Assembly: GCA_009760855.2 (NCBI GenBank)
Contig: WPIO01000081.1
Span: forward strand, 62,001-126,000
Length of the DNA: 64,000 nucleotides
Source of the DNA: Cristatella mucedo
Taxonomy: Eukaryota; Bryozoa; Phylactolaemata; Cristatellidae
Reading direction: 5' to 3'
How positions within the stretch are numbered: the stretch's first letter is position 1; the number at the start of each line of letters is the position of its first letter. The notes under the pieces were generated by a model that worked only from the letters and a program-made list of their open reading frames with translations, had not been told where the DNA came from and searched no databases. Positions 33,701 through 41,677 of the stretch are shown one piece after another. Both the position numbers and the translations under genes were made by a program.

Positions 33701-35867
33701 GCGAAAGCTTCTGACGCCGACGGTCTTTAGGCGAGGGAATGGAACAGCTATTTGTAATCCATAGATGACCTAAGGGGACGTGGAGGCTAAAACTAGTGCA
33801 CTAGTTCAGCTAGGTGTGTATTCAAGCCGCAACGGGCCTTGTAGTAACCGAAAGAACTTTATTCTGCATCCGTTTACCAACCATCGCAGCCATCGCAGCT
33901 CCTTCAGCTAAGGAGACGCGTTGGCTGAACTTCTCTGGTATTCCTTCACTAGGCTTGCAGCCATGTTCATCACATCGTTGTTACAGTGGGCCAAAGCTTG
34001 GACTAAATGGACTGCCGTAGATAGGGGCGACAAAAAACGCTTGCTGTTTTTGAATTGCAAACAAAGGCGCTGCGTGCATTGAGGGACCATCAAAGCCTGT
34101 AATGACCCAAATGACTGCAGGCAACGCTCAAAGTCATCGGAAAAGGTGTCTTAACATAGGAAAGCTTCAGAAAAAATGTGTCCTTAGTTGGTTTGGTCTA
34201 GCGGTTAAGGTGCTCGCCCCGACTAAGGTCTGACTGAGGTCGTGGGCTCGAGCCCCGAGGCATATGTGAAGCGCCTGAATAGAGATTAAGTTCTCTTGGG
34301 GTGCTATACAAATGAATTATATTTATATTTGATCTATTTATTTGCATTATTATCTAGGATGCCTATTTATATCTTCCGAACGTAGGAGCACCATGTGCAA
34401 CAGCCTCTTCATGGACGGCATTATGTTTCCCAACACGATAGCGATCTAAAACACATTGCACTTGAAGTCAGTTTTTAAAATTTATATGAGTTCGGTTACC
34501 GTGCCGTGACTGTTAAAAAGTTGCCGAGTCAGTCTCTGGACCTTAATTAAATCAAGAATTAGTGGGATACTGACAAGCGACTGGTAACGTTGCTGGCCTC
34601 CTGTAGAGCACTACTGATGTTTGATATTTTGATGAGGATACCTTTTATCTAGTTGCAACGAGCCTGAAGTAGCGTAACTGCAAAGTTTGCAGGTGCTTGA
34701 TTAGCTCCATGCCCGGGCTAGTCCGACAAGTAATTGCAAGTAAGGTAGGTGCAACGTCAAATTAGGTCAACATATTGAGTACAACAGGTTATAGCTGCTG
34801 GAAAATGTTGCTGTTTCTTCATTTCAACAAGTATGCATACTTTTGGTAACAGCGACGTCTAATTTTTAATTGAAACGAACACGATTAGGCCACCATCGCA
34901 GCGGCTGCTATATTCGTCAAAACACTGTGCGCTTGAGTGGATATGTGGTTCATTGTGAGAAATCAACCTTAATCGATGCAATGCCGTGATGGCACACTAG
35001 ATAAGGTGGTTGCGCTTCACGATCTAGGTCCCGAGGTCGTGGGTTCGAGTCCTTCGGTGGGAGATCCTTCATTGCCGCTGGCAGCGGTGGTGATAGACTT
35101 TGAGGCTTTTCTGGCGCTATACAAAAAAGAGGCCGTTAAATCAGCTAGAATGCAGCGCTTCTCCCAATCACCGAGACATCCATCTTCGAGCTTTCCGGGG
35201 CGGGGCATCTCTTGCAGTCCATAAGCGGCTACAGTATCGGAGGTGACGTACTTGCTTAAAGGGAGGGTATCCAAGACGGAGCTGCAGTGCCGCTACCAGC
35301 TGCAGTACCTACCCGGTTGCACGCACGCTTGCACGCTTTCTCTGCACGCTCGCACTTGCAGGTATCGAATACCCGAAGAGTGCCGAAACGAGGAAGGGTC
35401 AGCGAGCGTTGACCCGAGCTTTGGCAGACGGCTACAGACCGCCGAGAATATCTGAATCGAGCGACGAGCTAAAAGCGCCGCTGCTAAATCGTCACCCTCC
35501 TCATCGAGAGCTGCTGCTGGAGGGCATGACCCCGTGGGTGTACGGTCTGCCCGACATGTGGCACGCCCGACACAGCGCCGCTCACATCGTATTAGGTAAG
35601 TCGCTGGCTGCTGCGAGAGCTCTGCATTGTCGGCTGAGAGTCGAATGCCGCGGCGCAGCCGCGTGCAAGCAGCAGCAGACAGCAGTCCCTCTGAAGCTGG
35701 CAAGCGCAAGCTCACGGGCACACGAACTGCGCCAACGCCGTTTGTAGGCGAGAAGCTGTACGTATTCGGCGGGACGAACAACGACTACAAGTCTGCTGTT
35801 CAAGCTACTGACCTCTTTAACCATCGGACGGTGACGTGGAGCGAGGAGGGGACATTGAGAGGAGGCA

Positions 35868-35898
<31 letters not shown>

Positions 35899-35905
35899 GA
35901 GCTGA
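27748..35905 (+). CDS. Kelch-repeat protein, six-exon gene model (426 aa, 3' end uncertain)
   Basis: Joined exons 27,748-28,232, 28,718-28,818, 29,023-29,203, 31,903-32,024, 35,362-35,595 and 35,748-35,905 keep one frame through five GT-AG introns. Kelch blades show the double-Gly and following Tyr/Trp pattern: RLYVTGG (about 142-148), GRLVVAGG (190-197) with EAYDAERDEW, DLYASGG (239-245) with DLWIYEEKSKVW, TLYFFGG (291-297), and KLYVFGG (377-383) with DLFNHRTVTW. Such propellers bind partner proteins, often as substrate adaptors. No BTB/BACK domain is visible, so it is either Kelch-only or has unseen 5' exons; an in-frame TGA at 27,718 favours the ATG at 27,748. Residues about 35-120 are a Gly/Ser then acidic low-complexity insert. 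At least one more blade is expected, so the terminal RERERE...stop read from a GA microsatellite may be false. Confidence 0.85.
28526..28640. repeat. (CT)n microsatellite in Kelch intron 1
   Basis: About 115 bp of CT repeats with interspersed CACT, ending 75-80 bp upstream of the intron 1 acceptor CGGCCAG. It could act as an extended polypyrimidine tract, but this is inference. Confidence 0.9.
28718..28818 (+). CDS. Kelch gene exon 2
   Basis: 101 bp between acceptor GGCCAG and donor GTAGAG. Encodes FDPECSKWRDVKPMKKARAK then HAVTVYKGRLVVA: the end of one blade (Trp in SKW) and the next blade's AVxxxGRLVVAGG strand. Confidence 0.9.
29023..29203 (+). CDS. Kelch gene exon 3
   Basis: 181 bp after CGTCCAG, before donor GTGAGG. 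Encodes GETVGGKITRSCEAYDAERD, EWSDFARLPAHRCWLACAVF and RGDLYASGGWCAGRGHDDL. A textbook Kelch blade, with intron phase matching exons 2 and 4. Confidence 0.92.
29420..30236. other. Kelch intron 3, 5' part; SINE1 relic
   Basis: Anonymous intron sequence, then a plus-oriented SINE1 relic at about 30,010-30,180 ('aaggtcgcagatcgagc', 'cattgcccactgcaagcggcggtgg', 'tctgataagctgacc'). Confidence 0.5.
30237..30518 (-). mobile_element. L2-B 3' end in Kelch intron 3
   Basis: Minus L2-B: GTATCTCCGTCTGTAACTCC, the 3' UTR and C-terminal codons up to 'gtcgttgcgtaag', where it is 5'-truncated. Very close to the copies at 39,945 and 45,331 (same GGACCGCTGAAAAAGATGTG subfamily mark). Confidence 0.85.
30747..30775. 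repeat. (GGC)n run
   Basis: About nine GGC units inside Kelch intron 3. Confidence 0.9.
30930..31006 (-). mobile_element. SINE1 head only
   Basis: The reversed tRNA-like part alone: GGATTCGAACCCACGACC through 'ccatcgcggctcacc'. The body and tail are absent, an unusual 3'-lacking fragment. Confidence 0.7.
31266..31405 (-). mobile_element. SINE2
   Basis: Minus SINE2 in Kelch intron 3: 'aattcatttgcatagcgccccaggagaac', reversed B box GGGCTCGAGCCC, head 'ccttaaccgctgcacaaaacc'. Confidence 0.85.
31555..31712 (+). mobile_element. SINE1 relic
   Basis: Plus copy: 'tcacgacataggacgtggatccgaaccccg' (decayed B box), 'cagtgcctattgccagcagtgg', 'ctgctaaggctctcctgcc'. Diverged. Confidence 0.5.
31903..32024 (+). 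CDS. Kelch gene exon 4
   Basis: 122 bp after acceptor GCTTTTCAG, before donor GTGAGT. Encodes IYEEKSKVWSHLDRHFPIRL then PHFVDRHLMVALGDTLYFFG, completing one blade and supplying the next GG pair with exon 5. Confidence 0.92.
32756..32925 (-). mobile_element. SINE1 relic in Kelch intron 4
   Basis: 'aggctagctgatttaacagccc' tail end, 'cttaatggcttttatccccgcttgc' body, and 'acgaacccacgtcccgagtcgtgaagagcg' head, all minus. Decayed. Confidence 0.65.
33427..33985 (-). pseudogene. L2-B LINE fragment, older subfamily
   Basis: Minus L2-B with diverged 3' UTR (GTATCCGTGTCTGTAAACAC) and C-terminal codons up to the region equivalent to MAARLV ('gcttgcagccatgttcat'). Small deletions distinguish it from the other copies. 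Confidence 0.75.
34188..34330 (+). mobile_element. SINE2, best plus-strand copy
   Basis: TTGGTTTGGTCTAGCGGTTA carries the A box, GTGGGCTCGAGCCCCG the B box. The tail GAAGCGCCTGAATAGAGATT ... AAGTTCTCTTGGGGTGCTAT ... ACAAATGAATTAT parallels the L2-A 3' box. A Pol III-type internal promoter is recognisable. Confidence 0.9.
34331..34975. other. Kelch intron 4, no feature recognised
   Basis: Anonymous AT-rich intron sequence. Confidence 0.4.
34978..35152 (+). mobile_element. SINE1 in Kelch intron 4
   Basis: Plus copy: head ATGGCACACTAGATAAGGTG, B box GTGGGTTCGAGTCC, body 'gccgctggcagcggtggtgatag', end 'gaggccgttaaatcagctag'. It ends 210 bp before exon 5. Confidence 0.85.
35362..35595 (+). CDS. 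Kelch gene exon 5
   Basis: 234 bp after CTTGCAG, before donor GTAAGT. Encodes IEYPKSAETRKGQRALTRAL, a ~40-residue charged insert (DELKAPLLNRHPPHRELLLE), then DMWHARHSAAHIVL. It is longer than an ordinary inter-strand loop, so this blade carries an extended loop on the propeller. Confidence 0.9.
35748..35905 (+). CDS. Kelch gene exon 6; end uncertain
   Basis: After acceptor TTTGTAG: EKLYVFGGTNNDYKSAVQAT, DLFNHRTVTWSEEGTLRGG. It then runs into a GA repeat ([12 protein letters not shown], stop at 35,903-35,905). A GC-type donor GAG|GCAAGA at 35,864/35,865 matches the GC-AG intron pattern and would end the exon before the repeat. No downstream Kelch exon was found in the window. Confidence 0.75.
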
Positions 35906-36137
35906 GCGGCGGCAGCGGTCGAGCAAGCGAACGCCTGAGCGAAGCGGACGCAGTAGCTAAGTGGAGCTGAGTCTGGTCAGTCTTTAGTGCCAACGTTCGA
36001 CTCCCGTTTTCCTTCGAAACCCAACTTCGAATGCCGACGCGGCTCCTTTTGACTCTTTGAGCGTGTACCGAGGCGTTCTTTAAGTCAATCGTGACAGGTG
36101 TCCGGACAACGAATCACTAGGAAGCTTGCAGCTTCGT

Positions 36138-36235
36138 AAACAAATATTAGCTGTTGAAACAGTCCCACTCATTTGTGTAGTGGCAAATGAGTCTTAACGG
36201 CTATCAACACCGCTTGCAGTTTGCGATAGAGGACC
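36138..36235 (-). mobile_element. SINE1 3' half relic
   Basis: Only the tail-side half: 'attagctgttgaaacagtccc', 'tcttaacggctatcaacaccgcttgcag'. The head is missing. Confidence 0.6.
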
Positions 36236-36495
36236 GGACACTGCCTAAAGAAGACTGCCCGCACAGCAAGCCATCACGACCGACCGTTTGTTTACAATTA
36301 GGAACTGTCTACCGCTGCGGTTCGCTACACATCTGGCTAGCTCCCTTTTTCCCAGGCTGGACTGCTGCAATTCTGTTTTGGCTAGGCTACCAAAAAGAGC
36401 CATTCGCCATCTGCAGCTGCTGATGAATACGTCTGCAAGGCTAGTCAACAACTGCCAGAGGTTCAGCCACATGTCTCCTTAGCTTAAGTAGGTGC

Positions 36496-36670
36496 GATAA
36501 ATACACGCTGATTTAACAGCCTCTTTTTGTATAGCGACAGAAGAGCCTTGACGGCTATCACCACCGCTTGCAGCGGCGATAAAGGATCGCCCACCACAGG
36601 ATTCGAACCCACGACCTCGGGGCTGAGGTCGTGAAAAGCAACGGCCTTACCTAGTGAGCCATTACGGGCT
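36496..36670 (-). mobile_element. SINE1 nested in L2-B
   Basis: Minus copy with GATAAATACACGCTGATTTA tail, body, reversed B box GGATTCGAACCC, and head ending 'ccattacggg'. The (GA)n repeat begins 12 bases after it. Confidence 0.88.
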
Positions 36671-36679
36671 TCGTTCGAT

Positions 36680-36681
<2 letters not shown>

Positions 36682-36775
<94 letters not shown>
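36682..36775. repeat. (GA)n microsatellite
   Basis: About 94 bp of uninterrupted GA between a SINE1 head and L2-B sequence. Confidence 0.95.
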
Positions 36776-36776
<1 letters not shown>

Positions 36777-36975
36777 ATCATTGCTACTCGGACCTAGTAG
36801 ACCCACGTTGCTTGGCTCTTTCCTACCTATCTGAAGTGCTGCATTAGTTTCAGCCTTCTTGTGCCCTCAGATCCTCTGTGGACTATACATTAGCAGTTCG
36901 ACTTCAACACTGAGAGACCGTAGGAGGCAGAAGCTTTTTCTCGGCAGGTCCTAGACTGGGGAATTATCCACAAAG

Positions 36976-37109
36976 AGGGGTCCAGCGGTTAAAGTGCTCG
37001 CCCCGACCAAGGTCTGGCTGAGGTCGTGGGCTCGAGCCCCGAGGCGTATGTGAAGCGCCTGAATAGAGACTAAGTTCTCTCAGGGTTCTATACAAATGAA
37101 TTATATATA
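36976..37109 (+). mobile_element. SINE2 nested in L2-B
   Basis: Plus copy lacking its first bases: 'tccagcggttaaagtgctcgcc', B box GGGCTCGAGCCCC, tail 'gaagcgcctgaatagagac' to 'tacaaatgaattatata'. Confidence 0.88.
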
Positions 37110-37529
37110 ACGACATCTATTCTGCTGCCAATCAGGCACAATCCTTTCCAAACGTCCCGAGCTGCTGCTTCGTGCTACTCGCTTCTTCTACTTCCCTCCC
37201 CATTCAACTATGCATCTCACGTTTCTCTTTTTCTCTCTTTTTCTTTGCTTGCGATTAAGTCTCTTGGCTACCATATGCACACCGAAAACCACTTAAGCTT
37301 TGAGTAGGCTATAAATAACTCACATGTGCAACATTCTCAGAAACTCCTAGTGGATTTGTAGAGCTATGGACGGAGACGAAAGCTTAGAGACCGGGGCACA
37401 ATATCCGTCAGCAGCACAAGAGTAGCTATCGGTTTCCTTAAATGACTCGTGAACTGGTTCTAATCTTTCTGAGAGTGAATGCGTCATTTCCCGTAAAATG
37501 CACAAGCACACGCGTACGCATGCACGAAC

Positions 37530-37534
<5 letters not shown>

Positions 37535-37604
<70 letters not shown>

Positions 37605-37609
37605 CCTGT

Positions 37610-37645
<36 letters not shown>

Positions 37646-37712
37646 CACTTTGCAGCAAATGTAAAGCGTCTAGAAAGAGATTAAGTTCTCTGAGGGCGCT
37701 TTATCAAGTGCA

Positions 37713-37771
<59 letters not shown>
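37535..37771. repeat. (AC)n/(AT)n tracts around an L2-A tail
   Basis: (AC)n at 37,535-37,586, (AT)n to 37,643, then an L2-A 3' box (TTTGCAGCAAATGTAAAGCG ... GCTTTATCAAGTGCATTA, 37,645-37,715) whose usual (ATT)n tail is an (AT)n run to 37,771. Confidence 0.9.
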
Positions 37772-37773
<2 letters not shown>

Positions 37774-37916
37774 GTTATCTCAGGGTAGTACAGAGAAAGC
37801 TACAATCTGTTCATGAGCCCGGCGAAAAATTGTTCCAGCATTTAAAACAGGAAAACACTCGCCACTGTTTTCAAAGGCTTCCACGCTCATAGTAGGGCTA
37901 GCATAGATTTTTATAG

Positions 37917-37917
<1 letters not shown>
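37771..37917. repeat. Duplicated ~142-bp unit, copy 1
   Basis: Starts TTCGTTATCTCAGG and ends CTAGCATAGATTTT. It matches 41,536-41,677 at roughly nine bases in ten, including 'tgagcccgg', 'aaaattgttccag' and 'aggcttccacgctcatag'. Not recognised as any known element. Confidence 0.8.

Positions 37918-37969
<52 letters not shown>
37917..37969. repeat. (TA)n microsatellite
   Basis: Uninterrupted TA dinucleotides, followed shortly by a (GT)n-rich run at 37,982-38,008. Confidence 0.95.
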
Positions 37970-37972
<3 letters not shown>

Positions 37973-38009
37973 GACATCTATGTGTGTGTTTGTGTGTGTG
38001 TGTGTGTAA

Positions 38010-38487
38010 ACATACACTCTATCAACAATGTCGTTACACCTGTTGATATGTATAATTGCTAAAAGGGTATTAATTTTAATCTCCTGTTCATTTGACCGGC
38101 TTACAAGCATAATGGTAGAATATTTTTTAGACATTTTGTCCCCAAAAGTTGAACGCAAAAAGAGAATCCATATGTTGCAAATTCCTTTTACAATGAACTA
38201 ACGAACAATTTATTTGAAGCTTAAGGAATAAGTTGTATAGAACTAATTGAAAAGTGAATCAAACTTGACCAGTTAACAAATGAAAACTTCAAAGAAGCCT
38301 AGAGTGTTCAGGCATTCTTGTTTTTATCAAAGAAAAGAAAAAAGTGGCAGGGAGTTTCTAAGAAGATACAGGTGGGTCAACCGAGCCCTTGGATTCGCAA
38401 AGATTGCATTGGAATTTCAATTTTTTCTAATATTGAATTGCAGAGCAATGCTTTTGATGATTTAGAATTGTCTATCGGAATAAAACA
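38010..38487. other. No gene recognised
   Basis: Anonymous AT-rich sequence. Confidence 0.4.
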
Positions 38488-38795
38488 ATAATAGATTTGT
38501 ATAGCGCCCTCAGAGAACTAAATCTCTGTCTTGGCACTTTAAAGATCCTGTATAGAAAGCATTACCCAATGATGGGTGCTAGCATTCGCAAGCAGCAGGC
38601 ATACTGTTAGCTGGTACATGCACATGATGGACGAACCACAAAGACCCACAAAATATGAGCTTATGCGTGCTGAAATTGTACATATTATCATTCAAAAATC
38701 AAAACACTATCTTTCCATCAAATGTCAAATGTCTAGAAAAAACTTGGTTCTCTTTGCACAATATAAGTACTATAAGTAACGTTATTATTAGAATC
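38488..38795. mobile_element. Two L2-type tail relics, opposite orientation
   Basis: 38,488-38,548 is a minus-oriented tail box ('tgtatagcgccctcagagaactaaatctc'). 38,655-38,795 is a plus-oriented decayed L2-A 3' UTR ('gagcttatgcgtgctgaaattgtacat', 'tcaaatgtctag'). Confidence 0.55.
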
Positions 38796-38845
38796 ATTAG
38801 TCTAACTACTATTTTTACTACTGTTACTAGTACACTATGAAATCG

Positions 38846-39024
38846 AAATAAAATCTTAGCTGATTAAACAGCCTCTTTTTGTATAGCGACAGAAGAGCCT
38901 TTACGGCTATCACCACTGCTTGCAGTGGCGATAAAGGATGGTCCACCGCAGGAATCGAACCCACGACCTCGGGCCGAGGTCGTGAAAAGCAACCGCCTTA
39001 CCCAGTGAGCCATTACGGCTCACC
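38846..39024 (-). mobile_element. SINE1
   Basis: Well-preserved minus copy: AAATAAAATCTTAGCTGATT, 'gtatagcgacagaagagcctttacggc', reversed B box GGAATCGAACCC, and head 'gccattacggctcacc'. Confidence 0.9.
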
Positions 39025-39944
39025 TACACTATCGATTAAACGAGACTTGAATATATTGTAGAGTCCATAGGAAATCCTATCTGCGTCAGACTAATATTCT
39101 CGGAAACAAAAGTTGTCAAAAGAGCGCTGCCGCGAAGCTGGCCACTTTGGTGACGGTACAATTACTCAGCGGCTCAAGAAACGAGTATTGGCAGCGTCTT
39201 TGCCCTCTGCTATCGACCTCGAAGCGGCGCTACCTGGCAGCTCTGGCTAGTGCGGAGGTATTCATTGCGAGGCGGTATGGTGCAACATGCCGTCTCGTCT
39301 CTTGCCATGTAATGTCAAGCTATCAAAAATCGTCGCAGACAGGAGTGCGCCACTTGGGAGTTATCTTCACTTGCCTTATACGAAGGCGGGCGTCTGACGC
39401 TCGGGCATCACACGCGTCTCTCTCACGATGAGCATTTTTCACGCCGGTGACGTTGTGTCTCGCGGAATTTTCACGAGATCCGCTCGAGCATTGTAAGCCC
39501 CTGTTCAATTTATTTTGCCAGCATTTAATAAAGGTCCGTCAAAAGGATTGTGCTGACGCCTAACCTCATCTAGGCGTCTAAATATAGCCCTGACATGCTC
39601 CGAAAGCCGAGAAACTGCTCGAGCTCACATATCAACTTGCATTTAAGGTGGCGTCTATGTTCGCTGCCAAGAGCGAAAAAACTTGAACCAGCGAAAATAA
39701 ATCCCGACTCAAAAGCAGCAGTTGCCCATGAGAGCAAAGCCGCAAGCGATCGGTCGCGTCGTGCGCTCACAGCCAGCGCCGAAGCGCTCAATCGCCAGGC
39801 GGCCGCTTAAGCGGCTGCCTTAAACGTTTACGCGCCGACCGCTATCCCATTTGCGGGAGTGGTCACACAAAACAACAGCTTGTTACCGTAGTCCAGCAGA
39901 GCTCTTCCAAATCGACAGCATTTAGGTGCCGCAGCACGGGAGTT
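39025..39944. other. No gene recognised
   Basis: No domain-bearing frame. The moderately GC-rich stretch 39,120-39,440 and the Ala-rich + frame near 39,595-39,810 lack support. Confidence 0.35.
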
Positions 39945-40205
39945 GTAATGTAATGTATCTCCGTTAGTAACTCCACAAAGTCATGAAGACCATGTGGGTG
40001 TTACGCAGGAGAGTTTTGTATAGCGCACTCACAGCATAAGCGGCTTTCGGTACGCATTCGGTAGCCAACAGACTTCGTCTCACGCAACAAAGAGAAAGTG
40101 GGAAGCATAGCAGAGTTAGGAAAGCAGTTGAGGTAGTGAGTAGCATAGAAGTAGCAGTTCAGGACCGCTGAAAAAGATGTGCCATAGTCGGCAGTTGGAG
40201 AGTAG
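39945..40205 (-). mobile_element. L2-B 3' end
   Basis: Minus copy, GTAATGTATCTCCGTTAGTA tail to 'gccatagtcggcagttggagag', 5'-truncated. Nearly identical to the copy in Kelch intron 3. Confidence 0.85.
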
Positions 40206-40689
40206 AAGTTGCAGAGTGCTTCCAGCCAGGCAGCCGCAAGGTTGTCAGTAAAACAGTGTTACAGCCTCCGGCCATATCACAACTTCCACTGATAAATTAA
40301 AAAATGTTTGCACAAGCATGGCAGAGGTTCGATCGCCTTGTGCACAAGTAGTTGGTGGCTGCTTGCATCTCTTTGCCTTCGGTCAACCGCATGGCTATCG
40401 TTGTTGTCACTTATCGGACTGATTTCAAAAGTTTTCTAGCAAGCCCCGACAGAGACAGGCCAAATTTTTAGCCTTGCGTAGTTATTATGTAATTATAATA
40501 ATGTAGCTGAGAATCCAGGGGTCAGAGGCTAATTCCTGCAAAGCCCCGCCATGCTCTGGCCACGCCGCCGCTCGCCATGCCGCTGAGCTAGGGTAAGACG
40601 AGCGGCAGTCAGGTTAGACCTATTTATAATATGGCATGCGCTAACAACAACAGAGAACTAAAAAAGTCTCCAGGGGAAGGTTTTATACA
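40206..40689. other. No gene recognised
   Basis: Anonymous sequence between two LINE fragments. Confidence 0.4.
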
Positions 40690-41374
40690 TGGTACACTTG
40701 CTGGCCTACCGGCATGTGCAATCATGCGATTGCAGCTGGTGCAAAACTCCCCAGCTAGGCTTGTCTGTCGTGAGCGTTGCAGTTGCCACATCACACCACT
40801 TCTCGCCGACCTGCACTGGCTACCAGTCAAGCAACGGATCGACTTCAAAGTTTTGTCGCTCACTTTTAGGTCACTTCATTCTTTGGCTCCAGCCTATCTC
40901 TCAGATCTACTCCCCCACCAGGCCAAGCATCGTACCACCCGCTTTTCGGAATACAAAAGTTTACCAATACCTCATACAAACCTCAAATCCTTTGGAGACC
41001 GTGCATTTAGTTCGTATGCTTCCACAGCCTGGACCTCCCTCCCGACTTGCGTCAGAACATCCCCTGACTTGACCACATTTAAAAAGAACTTAAAAACACA
41101 CCTATTTAGGACAGCATTTAGTGGGTCCCTGTGATTCGTCCTTGATGTGCTTATGCGTGGTGACACTGTGCATGCTGCCACTAACCACATTTGCATGCCT
41201 ACCCTGAGCATGTCACCGCTAACCATATTATTTATTCTGTTTGTTTATCAAGCATGATATTACTTACCATTCAATTGCATTTTCATTTGCAGCAAATGTA
41301 AAGCGCCAAGAGAGAGATTGAGTTCTCTGAGGGCGCTTTATCAAGTGCATTATTATTATTATTATTATTATTAT
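40690..41374 (+). pseudogene. L2-A 3' portion, well preserved
   Basis: The frame from 40,631 runs into LINE codons: LAGLPACAIMRLQLVQNSPA, HITPLLADLHWLPVKQRIDF, SLAPAYLSDLLPHQAKHRTT, SLPTCVRTSPDLTTFKKNLK, stop at 41,134. The full 3' UTR, GTAAAGCGCC box and (ATT)n to 41,374 follow. Sharp 5' truncation at about 40,695; C-terminal frame intact. Among the younger L2-A copies here. Confidence 0.92.
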
Positions 41375-41535
41375 TTATTGCCATATTGCGCTGGATTGGT
41401 AATGTGTTAAGGAGGTACGGCAATAAAATGAACAGAACTTTAGCTCTAATTTGTATAGAAATTACGTCGGGGTTCCCTATTGCGAACCTAGTCCGTGACT
41501 GGTTTTGTAAACTATGTCATTCGTAACCAGGTTCA

Positions 41536-41677
41536 TTCGTTATCTCAGGTAGTACAGAAAAAGCTATAATCTGTTCATGAGCCCGGCAAAAAATTGTTCC
41601 AGAATTTAAAACAAGAAAACACTCGCCAATGTTTTAAAAGGCTTCCACGCTCATAGTAGGGCTAGCATAGATTTTAT
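41536..41677. repeat. Duplicated ~142-bp unit, copy 2
   Basis: Partner of 37,771-37,917. It too lies downstream of an L2-A tail, here separated by about 160 bp of unique sequence. Confidence 0.8.

Larger units (their letters stand above)
36290..37340 (+). pseudogene. L2-B LINE relic broken by SINE1, (GA)n and SINE2
   Basis: L2-B pieces in order. 36,340-36,482 matches DYCNSVLARLPKRAIRHLQL ... VNNCQRFSHMSP; 36,790-36,960 matches the [11 protein letters not shown] ... LRSSVDYTL region; 37,120-37,340 covers 'gagctgctgcttcgtgctactc' and the C-terminus. The three pieces keep the LINE order and total roughly the expected length, so one LINE was interrupted twice. Confidence 0.65.

Noticed and set aside
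34190-34260. tRNA gene suggested by A and B boxes
   Set aside because: The head continues into a SINE body with an L2-like tail and is present in many copies, so it is SINE2, not a functional tRNA gene.
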